From Paraburkholderia monticola (GTDB taxonomy: Bacteria; Pseudomonadota; Gammaproteobacteria; Burkholderiales; Burkholderiaceae), in contig NZ_LRBG01000035.1 of assembly GCF_001580545.1 (NCBI RefSeq), positions 372,001-436,000 on the forward strand: DNA of 64,000 bases. Reading direction: 5' to 3'. The position numbers and the translations under genes are program-made. Positions 18,336 through 27,309 of the stretch are shown in pieces. The notes under the pieces are model-generated. The model ran no database searches. It saw only the letters and a program-made list of their open reading frames with translations, and was not told the DNA's origin. Position 1 is the stretch's first letter. Every line of letters begins with the position of its first letter.

Positions 18336-18358
18336 CGCGGCCCGCCATCAGGGCCGCG
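18336..18358. terminator. Possible bidirectional terminator hairpin
   Basis: An 8-bp perfect stem (CGCGGCCC with GGGCCGCG) and 7-base loop in the 44-base gap between convergent genes. No T-run, so weak as an intrinsic terminator. Confidence 0.4.
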
Positions 18359-18364
18359 GCAAGC

Positions 18365-19057
18365 TCAGAGATAAGCCGCGAGCAGCATCACCACGGCAGC
18401 GCCGATGCCGAGTGGCAGCAGCGCCAGCCACGCTGGCGCCTGCCGCGGCGCGCCGACGGACGAGGGCAGCCGTTTGTAGCCGGTCAGCATCGGACGCAGC
18501 AGGTTGTGTCCTTTGGCTAGCGCGTAGAGTGCGATCACGAGCACGTGCAGCGCCACCGCGGCGAGCAGCACGTACCAGACGAGACCGTGCAGCGCGGAGA
18601 TCGCGTTGGCGAGCCAGGCGGGCACCAGTTCGCTCAACGGGCCTTCGTCGGCGATGTCGTTGTTGACGTAGAGCCCGCTCAGCGTCTCGGCGAGCAGCAA
18701 TGCGAGCAGCAACAAAACCATCCAGCCGCCGGCCGCATTGTGCCCGACCTGCACATCCGGCTCGCGACGAAACAGGTGCCGCAAATGACGAAGCGCCGCC
18801 GCGGGTGACGCCACGAAACTGCGAAAGCGCGCGGTCTCACTGCCGAAGCAGCCCCATAACAACCGGGCAATCAGCAACGCAAGCAGCGTCTCGCCGATCC
18901 GCACGTGCCAGTCGATCCAGTTCAGCTTCAGGGTGACATAAGCCGCGGTGACCAGCACCACCACCAGCCAGTGAAACAGTCGCACCGGCGCGTCCCAGAC
19001 CAACACCGGGCGGGTCGCTGGCCGGGTCGATCGTGTGACAGGTTCGTGAGCATCCAT
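18365..19057 (-). CDS. Cytochrome b561-family / hydrogenase-type cytochrome b membrane protein
   Basis: 230-residue protein with four main transmembrane segments plus a C-terminal hydrophobic end. WDAPVRLFHWLVVVLV supplies the first haem-ligand His, HVRIGETLLALLIARLLWGCFG the second region, and ALHGLVWYVLLAAVALHVLVIALYALAKGHNLLRPMLTGYK carries the paired His of the fourth helix. This is the pattern of the Ni,Fe-hydrogenase cytochrome b subunit / cytochrome b561 group, which moves electrons between quinone and a periplasmic partner. No hydrogenase or cytochrome c gene is adjacent; such orphans in Burkholderiales are usually next to a cytochrome c, which is not seen here. Confidence 0.85.
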   Translation of the reverse strand: MDAHEPVTRSTRPATRPVLVWDAPVRLFHWLVVVLVTAAYVTLKLNWIDWHVRIGETLLALLIARLLWGCFGSETARFRSFVASPAAALRHLRHLFRREPDVQVGHNAAGGWMVLLLLALLLAETLSGLYVNNDIADEGPLSELVPAWLANAISALHGLVWYVLLAAVALHVLVIALYALAKGHNLLRPMLTGYKRLPSSVGAPRQAPAWLALLPLGIGAAVVMLLAAYL

Positions 19058-19089
19058 GTGTCGTGCCTACGTGCCCAATCCCTGAGCCG

Positions 19090-20289
19090 TTAAATCTGAT
19101 TTCCGCCCGGAGAACAGGCGGCGGTGGAGAGCGCAGCCGCCGGCGACTGTTCAAGCCGATTACCGCCTAGCGACTTGGCTCGATATAACGCCTGGTCGGC
19201 CGCCGAGAGCAGGTCGGTAAGCGACGCCGTTTCGCGACTCGCCTCGGCGAGCCCAATGCTGACGGTGGCGCGAATCCGGTCACCCTCGGCGCTGTGGGAC
19301 AGCGTGGCAAACTGGTCGGCAACGGTCTCGCCTACCTTTTTCGCGCTGTGGCTGTCGTGGCCCGGCAGCAGGGCGGCAAATTCTTCACCACCGATGCGCG
19401 CAAGAATCGCATCGGGACCCGTCACGAGTCGAACCGTTTGCGCGAACGACCTCAAAACCTCGTCGCCGGTCTTGTGCCCATAGCGGTCGTTGATTCTCTT
19501 GAAGTGATCGAGGTCGAACGCAAGCAGGGTGAGCGGTCGTCGATGTATGCCGTGCTCGCCGATCACCCGCTCCCCCTCTTCGAAAAACAGCTTTCGATTG
19601 CCCAGGCGAGTCAGATAATCCGTGCGCGACTCCTGCAAAAGCTCACCATGAATTTCTTCGCGGGTGAGCCGCAGTAAGGTCATCGGCATGATGACCGAGT
19701 AGAGAACCCCTTCGTACATCGTGATTTCGCTGGAAACAGACAGTGCGCGCGGCCCGAAGATCGGCACCAGCCATGGCAGGACGAAAGCCCGGACGGCGTA
19801 AAACAGCGCGTGAATGCCCGTTACCGCGGCCGCGACACGTCGGGATTGAACCGCCGGCATCCCCTCGCCTCGTATCAGTTCGAGCGATGTCATGGCGGAT
19901 GCCAGCGCGATCGGGATGGCGCTGACATAAAGCCACACGGCAGCTTGCCAACGCGTGCCGGCTATCGCCCACGTGAGCCCCATCAGCACGAGCAACCCGA
20001 TCGAGCTTGCGAGATAGCGCCGGCCGTTGAACATGGCCACACCATGCAGGACGAGCAGGTAGCCGCCGAGAATCACGAGATTACTGACCGCGGGGCCAGC
20101 GGCGCCCAGCAGGTCAACCCGAAATGCAGCCGCCGCGCAACCGATTCCCAGGGTGGCATATCCGGCCGCCAGCATTCGCAATTCCTTGCCGCGCTTTGGA
20201 TGGGACAGGTGTTCCCAATACGTCATGGCGGAACTGGCAAATAAGGTTCCGATCACAAGAAGGTAAAGGGTGGCTAGATCGACTTTCAT
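19090..20289 (-). CDS. Membrane-anchored diguanylate cyclase (GGDEF), no I-site
   Basis: 399-residue protein with about seven hydrophobic segments in residues 1-205, then a short linker containing LTREEIHGELLQESRTDYLTRLGNRK and a GGDEF domain. The metal/substrate region LLAFDLDHFKRINDRYGHKTGDEV and the active loop GGEEF are intact, so it should synthesise cyclic di-GMP. Where an I-site RxxD would sit, the sequence is TGPD, so product inhibition is probably absent, unlike the 16.4-kb cyclase. The start at 20289 (MKVDLATLY) begins directly at the first membrane helix; a longer start at 20319 is possible but lacks a ribosome-binding site. Confidence 0.88.
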   Translation of the reverse strand: MKVDLATLYLLVIGTLFASSAMTYWEHLSHPKRGKELRMLAAGYATLGIGCAAAAFRVDLLGAAGPAVSNLVILGGYLLVLHGVAMFNGRRYLASSIGLLVLMGLTWAIAGTRWQAAVWLYVSAIPIALASAMTSLELIRGEGMPAVQSRRVAAAVTGIHALFYAVRAFVLPWLVPIFGPRALSVSSEITMYEGVLYSVIMPMTLLRLTREEIHGELLQESRTDYLTRLGNRKLFFEEGERVIGEHGIHRRPLTLLAFDLDHFKRINDRYGHKTGDEVLRSFAQTVRLVTGPDAILARIGGEEFAALLPGHDSHSAKKVGETVADQFATLSHSAEGDRIRATVSIGLAEASRETASLTDLLSAADQALYRAKSLGGNRLEQSPAAALSTAACSPGGNQI

Positions 20290-21581
20290 CGCTGACTTCA
20301 GAGCGCGTCCACGGCACAACGGAAAAGGTTAAAGACGATACACGAGATAACGGCAAATGCCGCGCAAGCTTGCGAAATGATAGCGGAATGGACAGCGGGA
20401 AGTCGCGCAACCTGGCGGATCACTGTCTGCGCAATCAAAATGGCCGTTCTGAATCTATGCAGTCGACTCTAACTGTTTGAATATAAGGTAGAAAATTCCG
20501 ATTTCTCAGGTCGTGCCACGCGGGGTTGGTTTCCGTGGCCCTGATGAAAACACCTGCCACAAAAATGACATTCATCAATTTTGTAGCGCGGGTATTTCGG
20601 AATATCGGAAATGCCGCCTCGATAATGATCAGAATCGCCATTGGCCGCGACTGATGCACGCCGCTGCAACGGCCGCACGGATTTGTCCCGATCGCGGGCC
20701 CGAGGCGCTGATCGGGTAACACGCGAGGGTCGAATTGGCCAGGGCGAATCAGTTGGAAACGCAGCGGAGTGTCCCCGGTCCTTAACGCGGACGGTGCGGA
20801 ACATCTGCGCGTCGAGAGTACTGGGAGGAGGAAAAGCGGTGAGTGGTTCGTCGCGCTCGTCACGGTGATGGCTATCGAGGCGAATGAGGCTGCGATCGAC
20901 GATTTCATTTTCCTCACAGCCTATGTCGCCGAGCTAAGAGAAAAGCAGGGACAACTCGAAGCCGCCCACTTCTTCGTGACATGGCAGCTCACTGTCGTGC
21001 CGCCGTCTCGATTTGGACATGGCCCTGCTTGAAACGCGATTTAATAACCTTTGAGAAGATGCCTAATTTTGTGGTGAAGCCGACTCCGTAGAATCCTCGT
21101 GGATGTCATCGCTTCATGCTTGCGTGGACCAACGGCGCAGAGCGCACAGGTGCGCGCGGATTCAGGATAGCTCCGACCAATTCGTTGACGGGGAGGGAAC
21201 TTGCCAATGCGTGGCGGTTCGAGATGGATGATCTGTAGGATGCCGCACTAAAGGCGGGTGCATCTCTGTCGTTCGTTTTGGGAAAAGTCGGATCTTTTGA
21301 CGGCTTTAACGACACTAATATGTATCTTCAGTGCGGCGCGAGAATCTCGTTGGCAGCGGATGTATGCCACCGGCGGTGGTAGTTTTCACTAACTAACGCT
21401 AGGCCTGAACACATGGAATAGCCGTCGACGCATTCTTACTATTGCACCATTTGAACTACACGATATGGCACGCATCGTGAGGCACATCAGATCACATTAG
21501 TGTGCGGGTCTTTCGAGACACGGTCTCGATACGCCGTCGTGCGCTCATGTATTTTTGCCACAAGGCGTTGCGAGAAACTCG
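20290..21581. other. 1.3-kb stretch without a convincing gene
   Basis: No open frame here looks like a real protein on either strand. The region is less GC-rich than its flanks. Two weak signs of decayed coding sequence are a forward frame around 20866-21032 (MAIEANEAAIDDFIFLTAY) and the forward frame 21116-21382, interrupted by one TAG at 21236. No terminal repeats or transposase remnants were recognised. Confidence 0.5.
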
Positions 21582-22493
21582 ATGTTGATGACCCCCCTTA
21601 CCGCAATCGAGGGCGTGATGGCATTGCCAAGGTTGCGCCCATTCGATAGTCTGCCGGCTTCGTTTGGACGTGAATGGACACCTCTGCCTCCACGCTTTAG
21701 CCTGCGTTCTGAGCTCCAGGCGTTTTACGCAGCATTCTCGCGAACGTTCTGTCTGAGTGCTGCCGCAATACGATCGATGTGCCAATGGGACCGGCCGCGC
21801 ACCGAATTGGGCGTGCCGATTCATGCTGATGCTGATACTGATGCGCCTGAAGTTCCCGCTGCGCCAGCGGAAAATGCACGGAAAGCAGCGTCAGAATGGG
21901 TCGCGAGGTCACCCGCGCGTGCCCGTGTAGCAAGACACCATCTGTTTGCAGGAAGCGCAATTTCGGCGGGTAGTGTCGCGCTCCTGGCCTGGACGATGTC
22001 GAAGACGGTGCCCGATCGTCCAATGCAGACCATTGCAAGCGTTGACGCCACCGTTCCTCTGGCGGTACCGCCGTCGCCACGTTCAATGCCGGTAGAGATG
22101 TCGACACCGGTAAAAGCAAACTCAGGAACACCTTCGCGGAGCGACGAGGGCGAATCCGCAAGTACACCCGCAAAATCCGTCGGCAAACCGGTATCTCGGC
22201 ACATGGGCGGCGTCACGGTTCGTCCAGGTAACGTCGTCCGCGGCCGCCGGATTGTTGCCCCGGCGGAGACGAAAGGTCGTCCCGCGACGAAGGCAGCAGC
22301 AGGGCATTTTTCACCGTCCGCGACGAAGTGGGCCGTGGAAGATGACTACGCATCCGTCAAAACGTGGGCGCGACTCCTCCCGAGTGAGAGCAGACCGTTC
22401 TCGCCAGGAACAGTCCGAGCGGACGACACCGGATGGATGGACAAAATGCAGCAGCGTCGTATCACCGAACTGCCTGAAAAGTTCACCCAGTAG
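21582..22493 (+). CDS. Unrecognised single-pass membrane protein (~303 aa)
   Basis: I do not recognise a family. The protein has a non-repetitive first ~95 residues, an Ala/Pro-rich acidic stretch (DADADTDAPEVPAAPAEN), one clear membrane segment (HHLFAGSAISAGSVALLAW, around residue 120-138), and a long Ser/Thr/Pro-rich, low-complexity second half probably in the periplasm. Synonymous-codon choice is less GC-biased than in neighbours, which together with the gene-poor flank hints at acquired or lineage-specific DNA. Start choice is uncertain: ATG at 21582, 21588 or 21618, none with a strong ribosome-binding site. It lies 94 bases upstream of the DUF2968 gene on the same strand. Confidence 0.55.
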   Translation: MLMTPLTAIEGVMALPRLRPFDSLPASFGREWTPLPPRFSLRSELQAFYAAFSRTFCLSAAAIRSMCQWDRPRTELGVPIHADADTDAPEVPAAPAENARKAASEWVARSPARARVARHHLFAGSAISAGSVALLAWTMSKTVPDRPMQTIASVDATVPLAVPPSPRSMPVEMSTPVKANSGTPSRSDEGESASTPAKSVGKPVSRHMGGVTVRPGNVVRGRRIVAPAETKGRPATKAAAGHFSPSATKWAVEDDYASVKTWARLLPSESRPFSPGTVRADDTGWMDKMQQRRITELPEKFTQ

Positions 22494-22587
22494 CCATCGG
22501 TCATTGGGTTAGTGATGTGTACGAGTCCCACACAATAGTTCGATGATATCCAAGTACACCGGGTTTCATTCGCCTGGAGCATTGACG

Positions 22588-23289
22588 ATGAAGTATCTCT
22601 TATCTCTACGGTGCGCGATCTTGCTCGCAGTGATGGGCGCGTCGCTGCACGGCGTGCCGGCGCTCGCTCAAGAGCGCGAGGTGCCGGTCGTCGGCAAACG
22701 GCCTGCGATGAATGCCATGACCGCGGAGCCCGCTGCATCAACGTCGCAGGCTGCGTCGGACACCGCTGCCAGCCGTGAGGCGCAGGGCCACATCGCCGAA
22801 CTGATCCAGATGATTCACGACTCGAAGCTGGTAGAACTGCGTACTACTTACAACGGGAGCTTTGGCGCGAGTCTCTTTTTCCATCCCGACGAAATGACGT
22901 ACTACGTAGCGTTGTTTCAGGATCGTCATATCTGGCGCGTGATCAAGACACAGGATGACACACGGGCGGAAGCAATCTATGCAGGGTTCGTTCAGCAGAC
23001 GTCACAACTGGCGGACATCGAAGTCCATCGTACGCAGTTGCAGGCTCAGAACGTGTTTCTGGATCGCGTGATTGCCTCGCAGGCTGATCGCGCGAGACAC
23101 CTGCAGGCTGATCTCGAGATTGGTCGCACGCAGCAGGCTCAGGTCAATGACCGTCAGCGGCTGATGCAGGCTGAAGCAGTCGCGCTGCGCACCGAAAAAG
23201 ACAAGGCTCAGGCGGCGTTGCGCGCACTGCAAAAGCAGATTCAACTGTTGCAGCGCCAAACCGAGGCGGGTTTGCCCACGGGCATATAA
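22588..23289 (+). CDS. DUF2968 family exported coiled-coil protein
   Basis: 233-residue protein. A Sec signal peptide (1-~27, ending ALAQ) is followed by a linker and the DUF2968 core: ELIQMIHDSKLVELRTTYNGSFGASLFFHPDEMTYYVALFQDRHIWRVIKT. From ~residue 130 onward a long heptad-rich helix (LQADLEIGRTQQAQ, KDKAQAALRALQKQIQLLQRQ) predicts a coiled coil. The DUF is found mainly in Burkholderiaceae and has no known role, and the protein is periplasmic by inference. At DNA level the helix is encoded with six CAGGCT hexamers in ~200 bases. An upstream in-frame ATG at 22543 would disturb the signal peptide, so 22588 was chosen. Confidence 0.85.
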   Translation: MKYLLSLRCAILLAVMGASLHGVPALAQEREVPVVGKRPAMNAMTAEPAASTSQAASDTAASREAQGHIAELIQMIHDSKLVELRTTYNGSFGASLFFHPDEMTYYVALFQDRHIWRVIKTQDDTRAEAIYAGFVQQTSQLADIEVHRTQLQAQNVFLDRVIASQADRARHLQADLEIGRTQQAQVNDRQRLMQAEAVALRTEKDKAQAALRALQKQIQLLQRQTEAGLPTGI

Positions 23290-23447
23290 GGGGGACATGC
23301 CGCCGCAGTGCGGCCTGGCAAGCGCTGGCGTCGCACGCCAGTAGTTCGACCGTCTTAAGACATGTCAACTCGCGTGCCGACCTCAAAAATATGGGTTCTT
23401 ATATGAAGGCGCCCCGTCTTGCCAGATCTTGCGACTCATCTTTTGCT

Positions 23448-24749
23448 TCAACTTTCCCTATCCCGCACACACCGAAACCCCGCATACACATACTGATAAT
23501 GCGGCTGAAACCAGTTGCGAAACTCCGGCCGCAGCATGCACAGCGCGGTACGCGCCGAGCCGCCCTTCAACACGTAATGCTGCCCATCGAAGAAGTTGGC
23601 CGAATAGCCGGGATAAAACGGAAACGCTTCGAAGCCCGGCAACGCTTCGAATAGCGTCGATGTCCATTCCCAGCCATTGCCGAATTGGCCTTCCGCGCCG
23701 AATGCGCTGACGTTGTCGGGATGCGCATCGACGGGCCGCGGGTCCCAGCTACGGAAATCGAAGTTGCCCGAAGCCGCATGCGGCGCACCCTGCGCCGCAC
23801 GTTGCCATTGCGCTTCCGTCGGCAAGGCTTTGCCGGCCCAGCGCGAGTAGGCGCTCGCTTCGGCGTGGCTCACGTAGACAGGCCAATCGAGCGGCAGGGG
23901 CACGTCGTCGAACATCGTGCGCAGCATCCATGCGGCGTCGCCGTCTTTCGCCGGGCGCTGTGACCAGCCGGCGGGATGCGCGATATGCTCCGCTTCCTTC
24001 CACGCCCAGTCCTTCTCCGACCACCACTTCGGCTCGCGATAACCGCCGCTTTCGAGGAACTCGAGGAACGCACCATTCGTGACCATGTATCGGTCGATCT
24101 CGAACGCAGGCACATCCACGCCCATCTCACCGAATTCGTTGTCCCAGCCGAAACGGCCGGCTTCGCGCGGCATGCCGAGCACGGTCGTGCCCGCCGGCAC
24201 GCGGACCATCGACGACAACGCGTCGCGCCGTTCCGTGCGCGTCACCACGGGCTCGCGCAAGGCGGTGTTCTTCTGAGCGAGCGGCAACTGATGCAGCATG
24301 TACGCGAGCGTTTCCGCATGCATCAACCGATGCTCGATCGCGACATTCAACAACTGCACGGCCGCCTCGTCGTGCGCCAGATTGCCGAGTTCGTCGAGCG
24401 CGGCGTCGATCTGACCGCGCGCGCGCGTTGCATACTCGCGCACCGTGTCGAGCGACGGCCAATCGCCGGGTTGATCAGTAGGAAAGCCGCCGTCTACCGG
24501 ATCGATACCGAAGGCGAACAAGTGGTCGAGTTCCGGCGCGAAAGCCGGAAGTTCGAACAGACGCTGGTCGAGCAGATTGCGATCGAACGCTTCGAGATGG
24601 CCGATGTAGAACACGACGCGGTGACGCTCGCGGATCGGCCGTTCATAGAGGTAGTCGGGTTTGACGATCGCAAACAGGGCGTCGGTGACTTGACGTGCGT
24701 CGTTCAGGCGTTGCACTAGCGGGTGATGCGGGGCAGGATCGCGATTCAT
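23448..24749 (-). CDS. EgtB-like non-heme iron sulfoxide/selenoxide synthase (DinB + FGE-sulfatase domains)
   Basis: 433-residue protein. An N-terminal DinB-like domain supplies a three-His iron site: His51 (GHLEAFD) plus His140 and His144 (EHRLMHAE), at positions matching EgtB. Residues ~195-430 form the formylglycine-enzyme-like domain with FEIDRYMVTNGAFLEFLESGGY, ALPTEAQWQRAAQ, GNGWEWTSTLFEA and the end LRPEFRNWFQPHYQYVYAGFRCVRD. EgtB joins cysteine or glutathione-cysteine to hercynine on the way to ergothioneine; the related SenA makes the selenium version. No egtD methyltransferase, senB or senC is nearby, so the reaction is unresolved. GGAGA 9 bases before the ATG fixes the start; a 26-codon upstream extension was rejected. 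Confidence 0.85.
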   Translation of the reverse strand: MNRDPAPHHPLVQRLNDARQVTDALFAIVKPDYLYERPIRERHRVVFYIGHLEAFDRNLLDQRLFELPAFAPELDHLFAFGIDPVDGGFPTDQPGDWPSLDTVREYATRARGQIDAALDELGNLAHDEAAVQLLNVAIEHRLMHAETLAYMLHQLPLAQKNTALREPVVTRTERRDALSSMVRVPAGTTVLGMPREAGRFGWDNEFGEMGVDVPAFEIDRYMVTNGAFLEFLESGGYREPKWWSEKDWAWKEAEHIAHPAGWSQRPAKDGDAAWMLRTMFDDVPLPLDWPVYVSHAEASAYSRWAGKALPTEAQWQRAAQGAPHAASGNFDFRSWDPRPVDAHPDNVSAFGAEGQFGNGWEWTSTLFEALPGFEAFPFYPGYSANFFDGQHYVLKGGSARTALCMLRPEFRNWFQPHYQYVYAGFRCVRDRES

Positions 24750-24863
24750 TTCGCCGGGTCTCCATGCAACACGGTTGCTGTGGGGGGACGGTCTGAAAAC
24801 TTTACCCGCTCGCAGGCGGCGTGCCAAGGCGAACTGCGCGTCCCGTTCAGCCGGCCTGGCCGC

Positions 24864-25646
24864 TCAGACCTGCCGCAACCCTTCGAGATCGACGATCCGG
24901 ATGTGCTTGCCCTGTGTGTCGATCAGGCCACGCTTTTGAAATCTTGACAGGGTCCGGCTGACCGTTTCGAGCGTCATGCCGAGGTAGCTGCCCATGTCCT
25001 CGCGCGTCATGCGCAGGTTGAATTCCGACCACGAGTAGCCGCGCTGCGCATTGCGTTGCGATACGTCGAGCAGGAAGGCGGCGACGCGCTCGTCGGCGGA
25101 CAGCGAGCCGAGCACCATCAACTGCGCGGCCTCGTTGACGATCTGCGCGCCCAGCAGCTTGTGCATGCGCTCCTGCATTGAGCTGATTTCGCGGCACAGC
25201 ACCTTCAACGCACTATAGGGGACGATGCAGACCGTGCTGTCTTCCAGTGCGACGGCGCTGCACGCGTGCACGTCCGCGCTGATGCCGTCGAGCCCGAGCG
25301 GCTCGCCGGCGAGACGCAAACCGGTGACCTGCTCGCGGCCGTCGCGGTGGATCATCACGGTTTTCATCGAGCCGGAACGCAGCGCATAGATACTGTCGAA
25401 GGGGTCGCCGCTGCGATACAACGCTTCGCCGCGCGGCACCGAGCGCGCCGAGCAGATCAGCGTTTCGAGCTTCGGCATCTCCTGTGCCGACAGCCCTTGC
25501 GGCATGCAGATCTGACGCATCGAGCAACTGGAACAGCGTGCGGCCGTACGCGCGGTTGCGCGTGACGCCACAGTCTCGCGGTTACGGCGCCCGGCGGTGC
25601 CGGCGGAGCGGGTCGGGGAACGGGTCACAGCAGAGGGATTCAGCAT
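24864..25646 (-). CDS. fnr: FNR-type oxygen-responsive transcription regulator (Crp/Fnr family)
   Basis: 260-residue regulator. Cys38, Cys41 and Cys47 (C-x2-C-x5-C, identical spacing to E. coli FNR) plus Cys140 in STVCIVP supply the four ligands of an oxygen-labile [4Fe-4S] cluster. The cyclic-nucleotide-like beta roll follows, then a dimerisation helix and a winged HTH. The recognition helix contains ETVSR, matching FNR residues that read TTGAT-N4-ATCAA. It carries an Arg/Thr-rich N-terminal extension of ~37 residues, longer than in FNR. The start is uncertain, as an in-frame ATG 17 codons upstream exists. It is transcribed in the same direction as the universal stress gene upstream, suggesting a shared low-oxygen response. 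Confidence 0.9.
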   Translation of the reverse strand: MLNPSAVTRSPTRSAGTAGRRNRETVASRATARTAARCSSCSMRQICMPQGLSAQEMPKLETLICSARSVPRGEALYRSGDPFDSIYALRSGSMKTVMIHRDGREQVTGLRLAGEPLGLDGISADVHACSAVALEDSTVCIVPYSALKVLCREISSMQERMHKLLGAQIVNEAAQLMVLGSLSADERVAAFLLDVSQRNAQRGYSWSEFNLRMTREDMGSYLGMTLETVSRTLSRFQKRGLIDTQGKHIRIVDLEGLRQV

Positions 25647-25842
25647 GTTGTGCACGCGATTTTTTTGGTAGTGAAATTGTCCCACCCGCCATGACACGCA
25701 ACTGGCGGCAAAGTGACGCGTGCGCTTGCGAACGTGGGAAGTTGAGCCACCGCGGGTCTGGACGACGGTGCGCGTCGACGGACAGCGTGGCTCGGTGCCG
25801 GGGGGCAGCGCGTGGCGCGTCGCCCCGCGAGTGATGAGAAAG

Positions 25843-26310
25843 TCAGGTGGGTTCCTTGTCGCTGCCGGCGGCGGAAGGTACCAGCAGAACCGGCAGCGTG
25901 GCCTGGCGCACGCAGCGCTCGGCGACGCTGCCGAGAATCAGCCGCTGGAAGCCACGCCGGCCGTGCGTGCCCATCACGAGCAGGTCGGCGTTGAATTCGG
26001 CCGCGGCCTGCAGCACGATTTCGGCGACGTCACCGAGCGACGAAGCTTCGGAGACCGCCGGGTCGCCCTTCACACCCTGTGCCTCCATGGCTTTCGAAAA
26101 TTCGGCACGCAGCTCCTGGCCCTCCTCGATCAAGCGGTTGCGCAGGATCGACGGGTCGTAGCCGGGCGCCTCGAAATACATTGGGGTGTTCTCGACGACG
26201 TAAAAAGGCCGTAACACCGCGCCGTTCGATTTGGCGAGATCGAGCGCCGCTTCGAACGCCCGGCGCGAGGTATTGCTGCCATCGACCGCTACAAGGATGC
26301 GTTTGTACAT
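25843..26310 (-). CDS. Universal stress protein (UspA family)
   Basis: 155-residue cytoplasmic protein with the complete nucleotide-binding USP fold. It begins YKRILVAVDGSNTSRRAFEAAL, and the ATP-binding signature GTHGRRGFQRLILGSVAERCVR fits G-2x-G-9x-G(S/T). It is therefore the ATP-binding UspFG/MJ0577 type rather than the UspA type. In Burkholderiales, USPs of this kind are commonly induced by low oxygen or stationary phase; the FNR-like gene downstream and an FNR-box-like site ~110 bases upstream agree. The start ATG is unambiguous by family alignment. Confidence 0.93.
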   Translation of the reverse strand: MYKRILVAVDGSNTSRRAFEAALDLAKSNGAVLRPFYVVENTPMYFEAPGYDPSILRNRLIEEGQELRAEFSKAMEAQGVKGDPAVSEASSLGDVAEIVLQAAAEFNADLLVMGTHGRRGFQRLILGSVAERCVRQATLPVLLVPSAAGSDKEPT

Positions 26311-26419
26311 ATCGGCTCCGCGTCAAAAATACGTCTGCCACATTGATTGCCGCGGCAGGGTTCATTGATCTTTTATACCAAGCAAGCTTAGATGATTGCC
26401 GGAAAAGGTGCATGCGACC

Positions 26420-26433
26420 AGGATGTAAATCAA
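26420..26433. promoter_or_regulatory. FNR-box-like site
   Basis: AGGAT-GTAA-ATCAA matches 8 of 10 fixed bases of TTGAT-N4-ATCAA. It lies in the divergent gap, ~110 bases upstream of the universal stress gene and ~160 bases upstream of the GntR gene. Confidence 0.4.
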
Positions 26434-26591
26434 ACATTTGCCAAATTTTTTGGCTTCGGGCGGACAAAATGAAGGACGCGAGGGCAAGCGCGAGCGGCCT
26501 CGCGGGTGTGCAGTCCGCATAAGTTTCCTGAAACCGGGGCAGAGTTGGCCTTACAATCAGCCCATATTCAGACAAGCTGACTAGTCCGCTG

Positions 26592-27281
26592 ATGAACGAT
26601 CGAAAAACCAAGGGCTTACCCGACCAGATCTACGGCGACATTCTCAACCGCATCCTCGAAGGCGAGTACAAGGAAGGCGAGCGATTGCCGACCGAGCACG
26701 CGCTGGCGGAGCGTTTCGCCACATCCCGGCCGACCGTGCGCGAGGCGCTCGCGCGGTTGCGGGCCGACGGCATCATCTCGACGCGGCACGGCTCCGGCAC
26801 GACCGTCGCGCGACGGCCGGACCCGGACGTGCGCCGCTTCGCGCCGCTCGAGACGCTGTCCGATATCCGCCGCTGCTACGAATTTCGCATCGTGACCGAG
26901 GCGGGGGCGGCGGCCCAGGCGGCGCTAAAGGCCGACGCCGACGACATCGAGGCGATCCAGCATGCCTGGGACGAGCTCGAGCGAATCATCGAGGCGCAGG
27001 GGATCGGCGCGAAGGACGACTTCCTGTTCCATCAGGCGGTCGCGCGGGCGTCGAAGAATCCGTTCTTCATCACGGTGATGTCGTTCATCGAGGAACAGAT
27101 CCTGTTCAGCATGAACCTGTCGCGCAATCTGTCGCTCGTCAAGACGGTCGAGCGGCAGCGGCTGGTGCAGGCCGAGCACATGGCGGTGCTCGACGCGATC
27201 CGCCGCAAGGACGCGGCGGGCGCGGGCGCCGCCATGCGCGCGCATCTCGAGAACGCGCTCGAACGGATGTTCGGTTCCTGA
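26592..27281 (+). CDS. GntR-family regulator, FadR (FCD) subfamily
   Basis: 229-residue repressor-type regulator. The N-terminal winged HTH has EGERLPTEHALAERFATSRPTVREALARLRADGIISTRHGSGT, the full GntR signature. The C-terminal all-helical FCD domain starts near residue 88 (IRRCYEFRIVTEAGAAAQAA) and keeps the metal-site pattern Asp/His (DDFLFHQAVARAS) and a distal His in EHMAVLDAI. FCD regulators usually respond to carboxylates or sugar acids. It is divergent from the stress gene and lies just before the quorum-sensing trio. The nearest matching target is the sugar-acid operon from 29.6 kb, by inference only. Confidence 0.92.
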   Translation: MNDRKTKGLPDQIYGDILNRILEGEYKEGERLPTEHALAERFATSRPTVREALARLRADGIISTRHGSGTTVARRPDPDVRRFAPLETLSDIRRCYEFRIVTEAGAAAQAALKADADDIEAIQHAWDELERIIEAQGIGAKDDFLFHQAVARASKNPFFITVMSFIEEQILFSMNLSRNLSLVKTVERQRLVQAEHMAVLDAIRRKDAAGAGAAMRAHLENALERMFGS

Positions 27282-27309
27282 GTCCGCAGGCGGGTGAGGG
27301 CGTCCCGGC

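Noticed and set aside
20435-20917. A 160-codon minus-strand frame in the gene-poor region
   Set aside because: No ribosome-binding site, no recognisable domain, weak codon bias; not distinguishable from chance.
21582-22493. Treating the unknown membrane protein as a TonB- or toxin-type protein
   Set aside because: A single membrane segment and a Pro/Ser-rich tail are not enough; no TonB C-terminal domain, toxin motif or ExbB/ExbD neighbours are seen.
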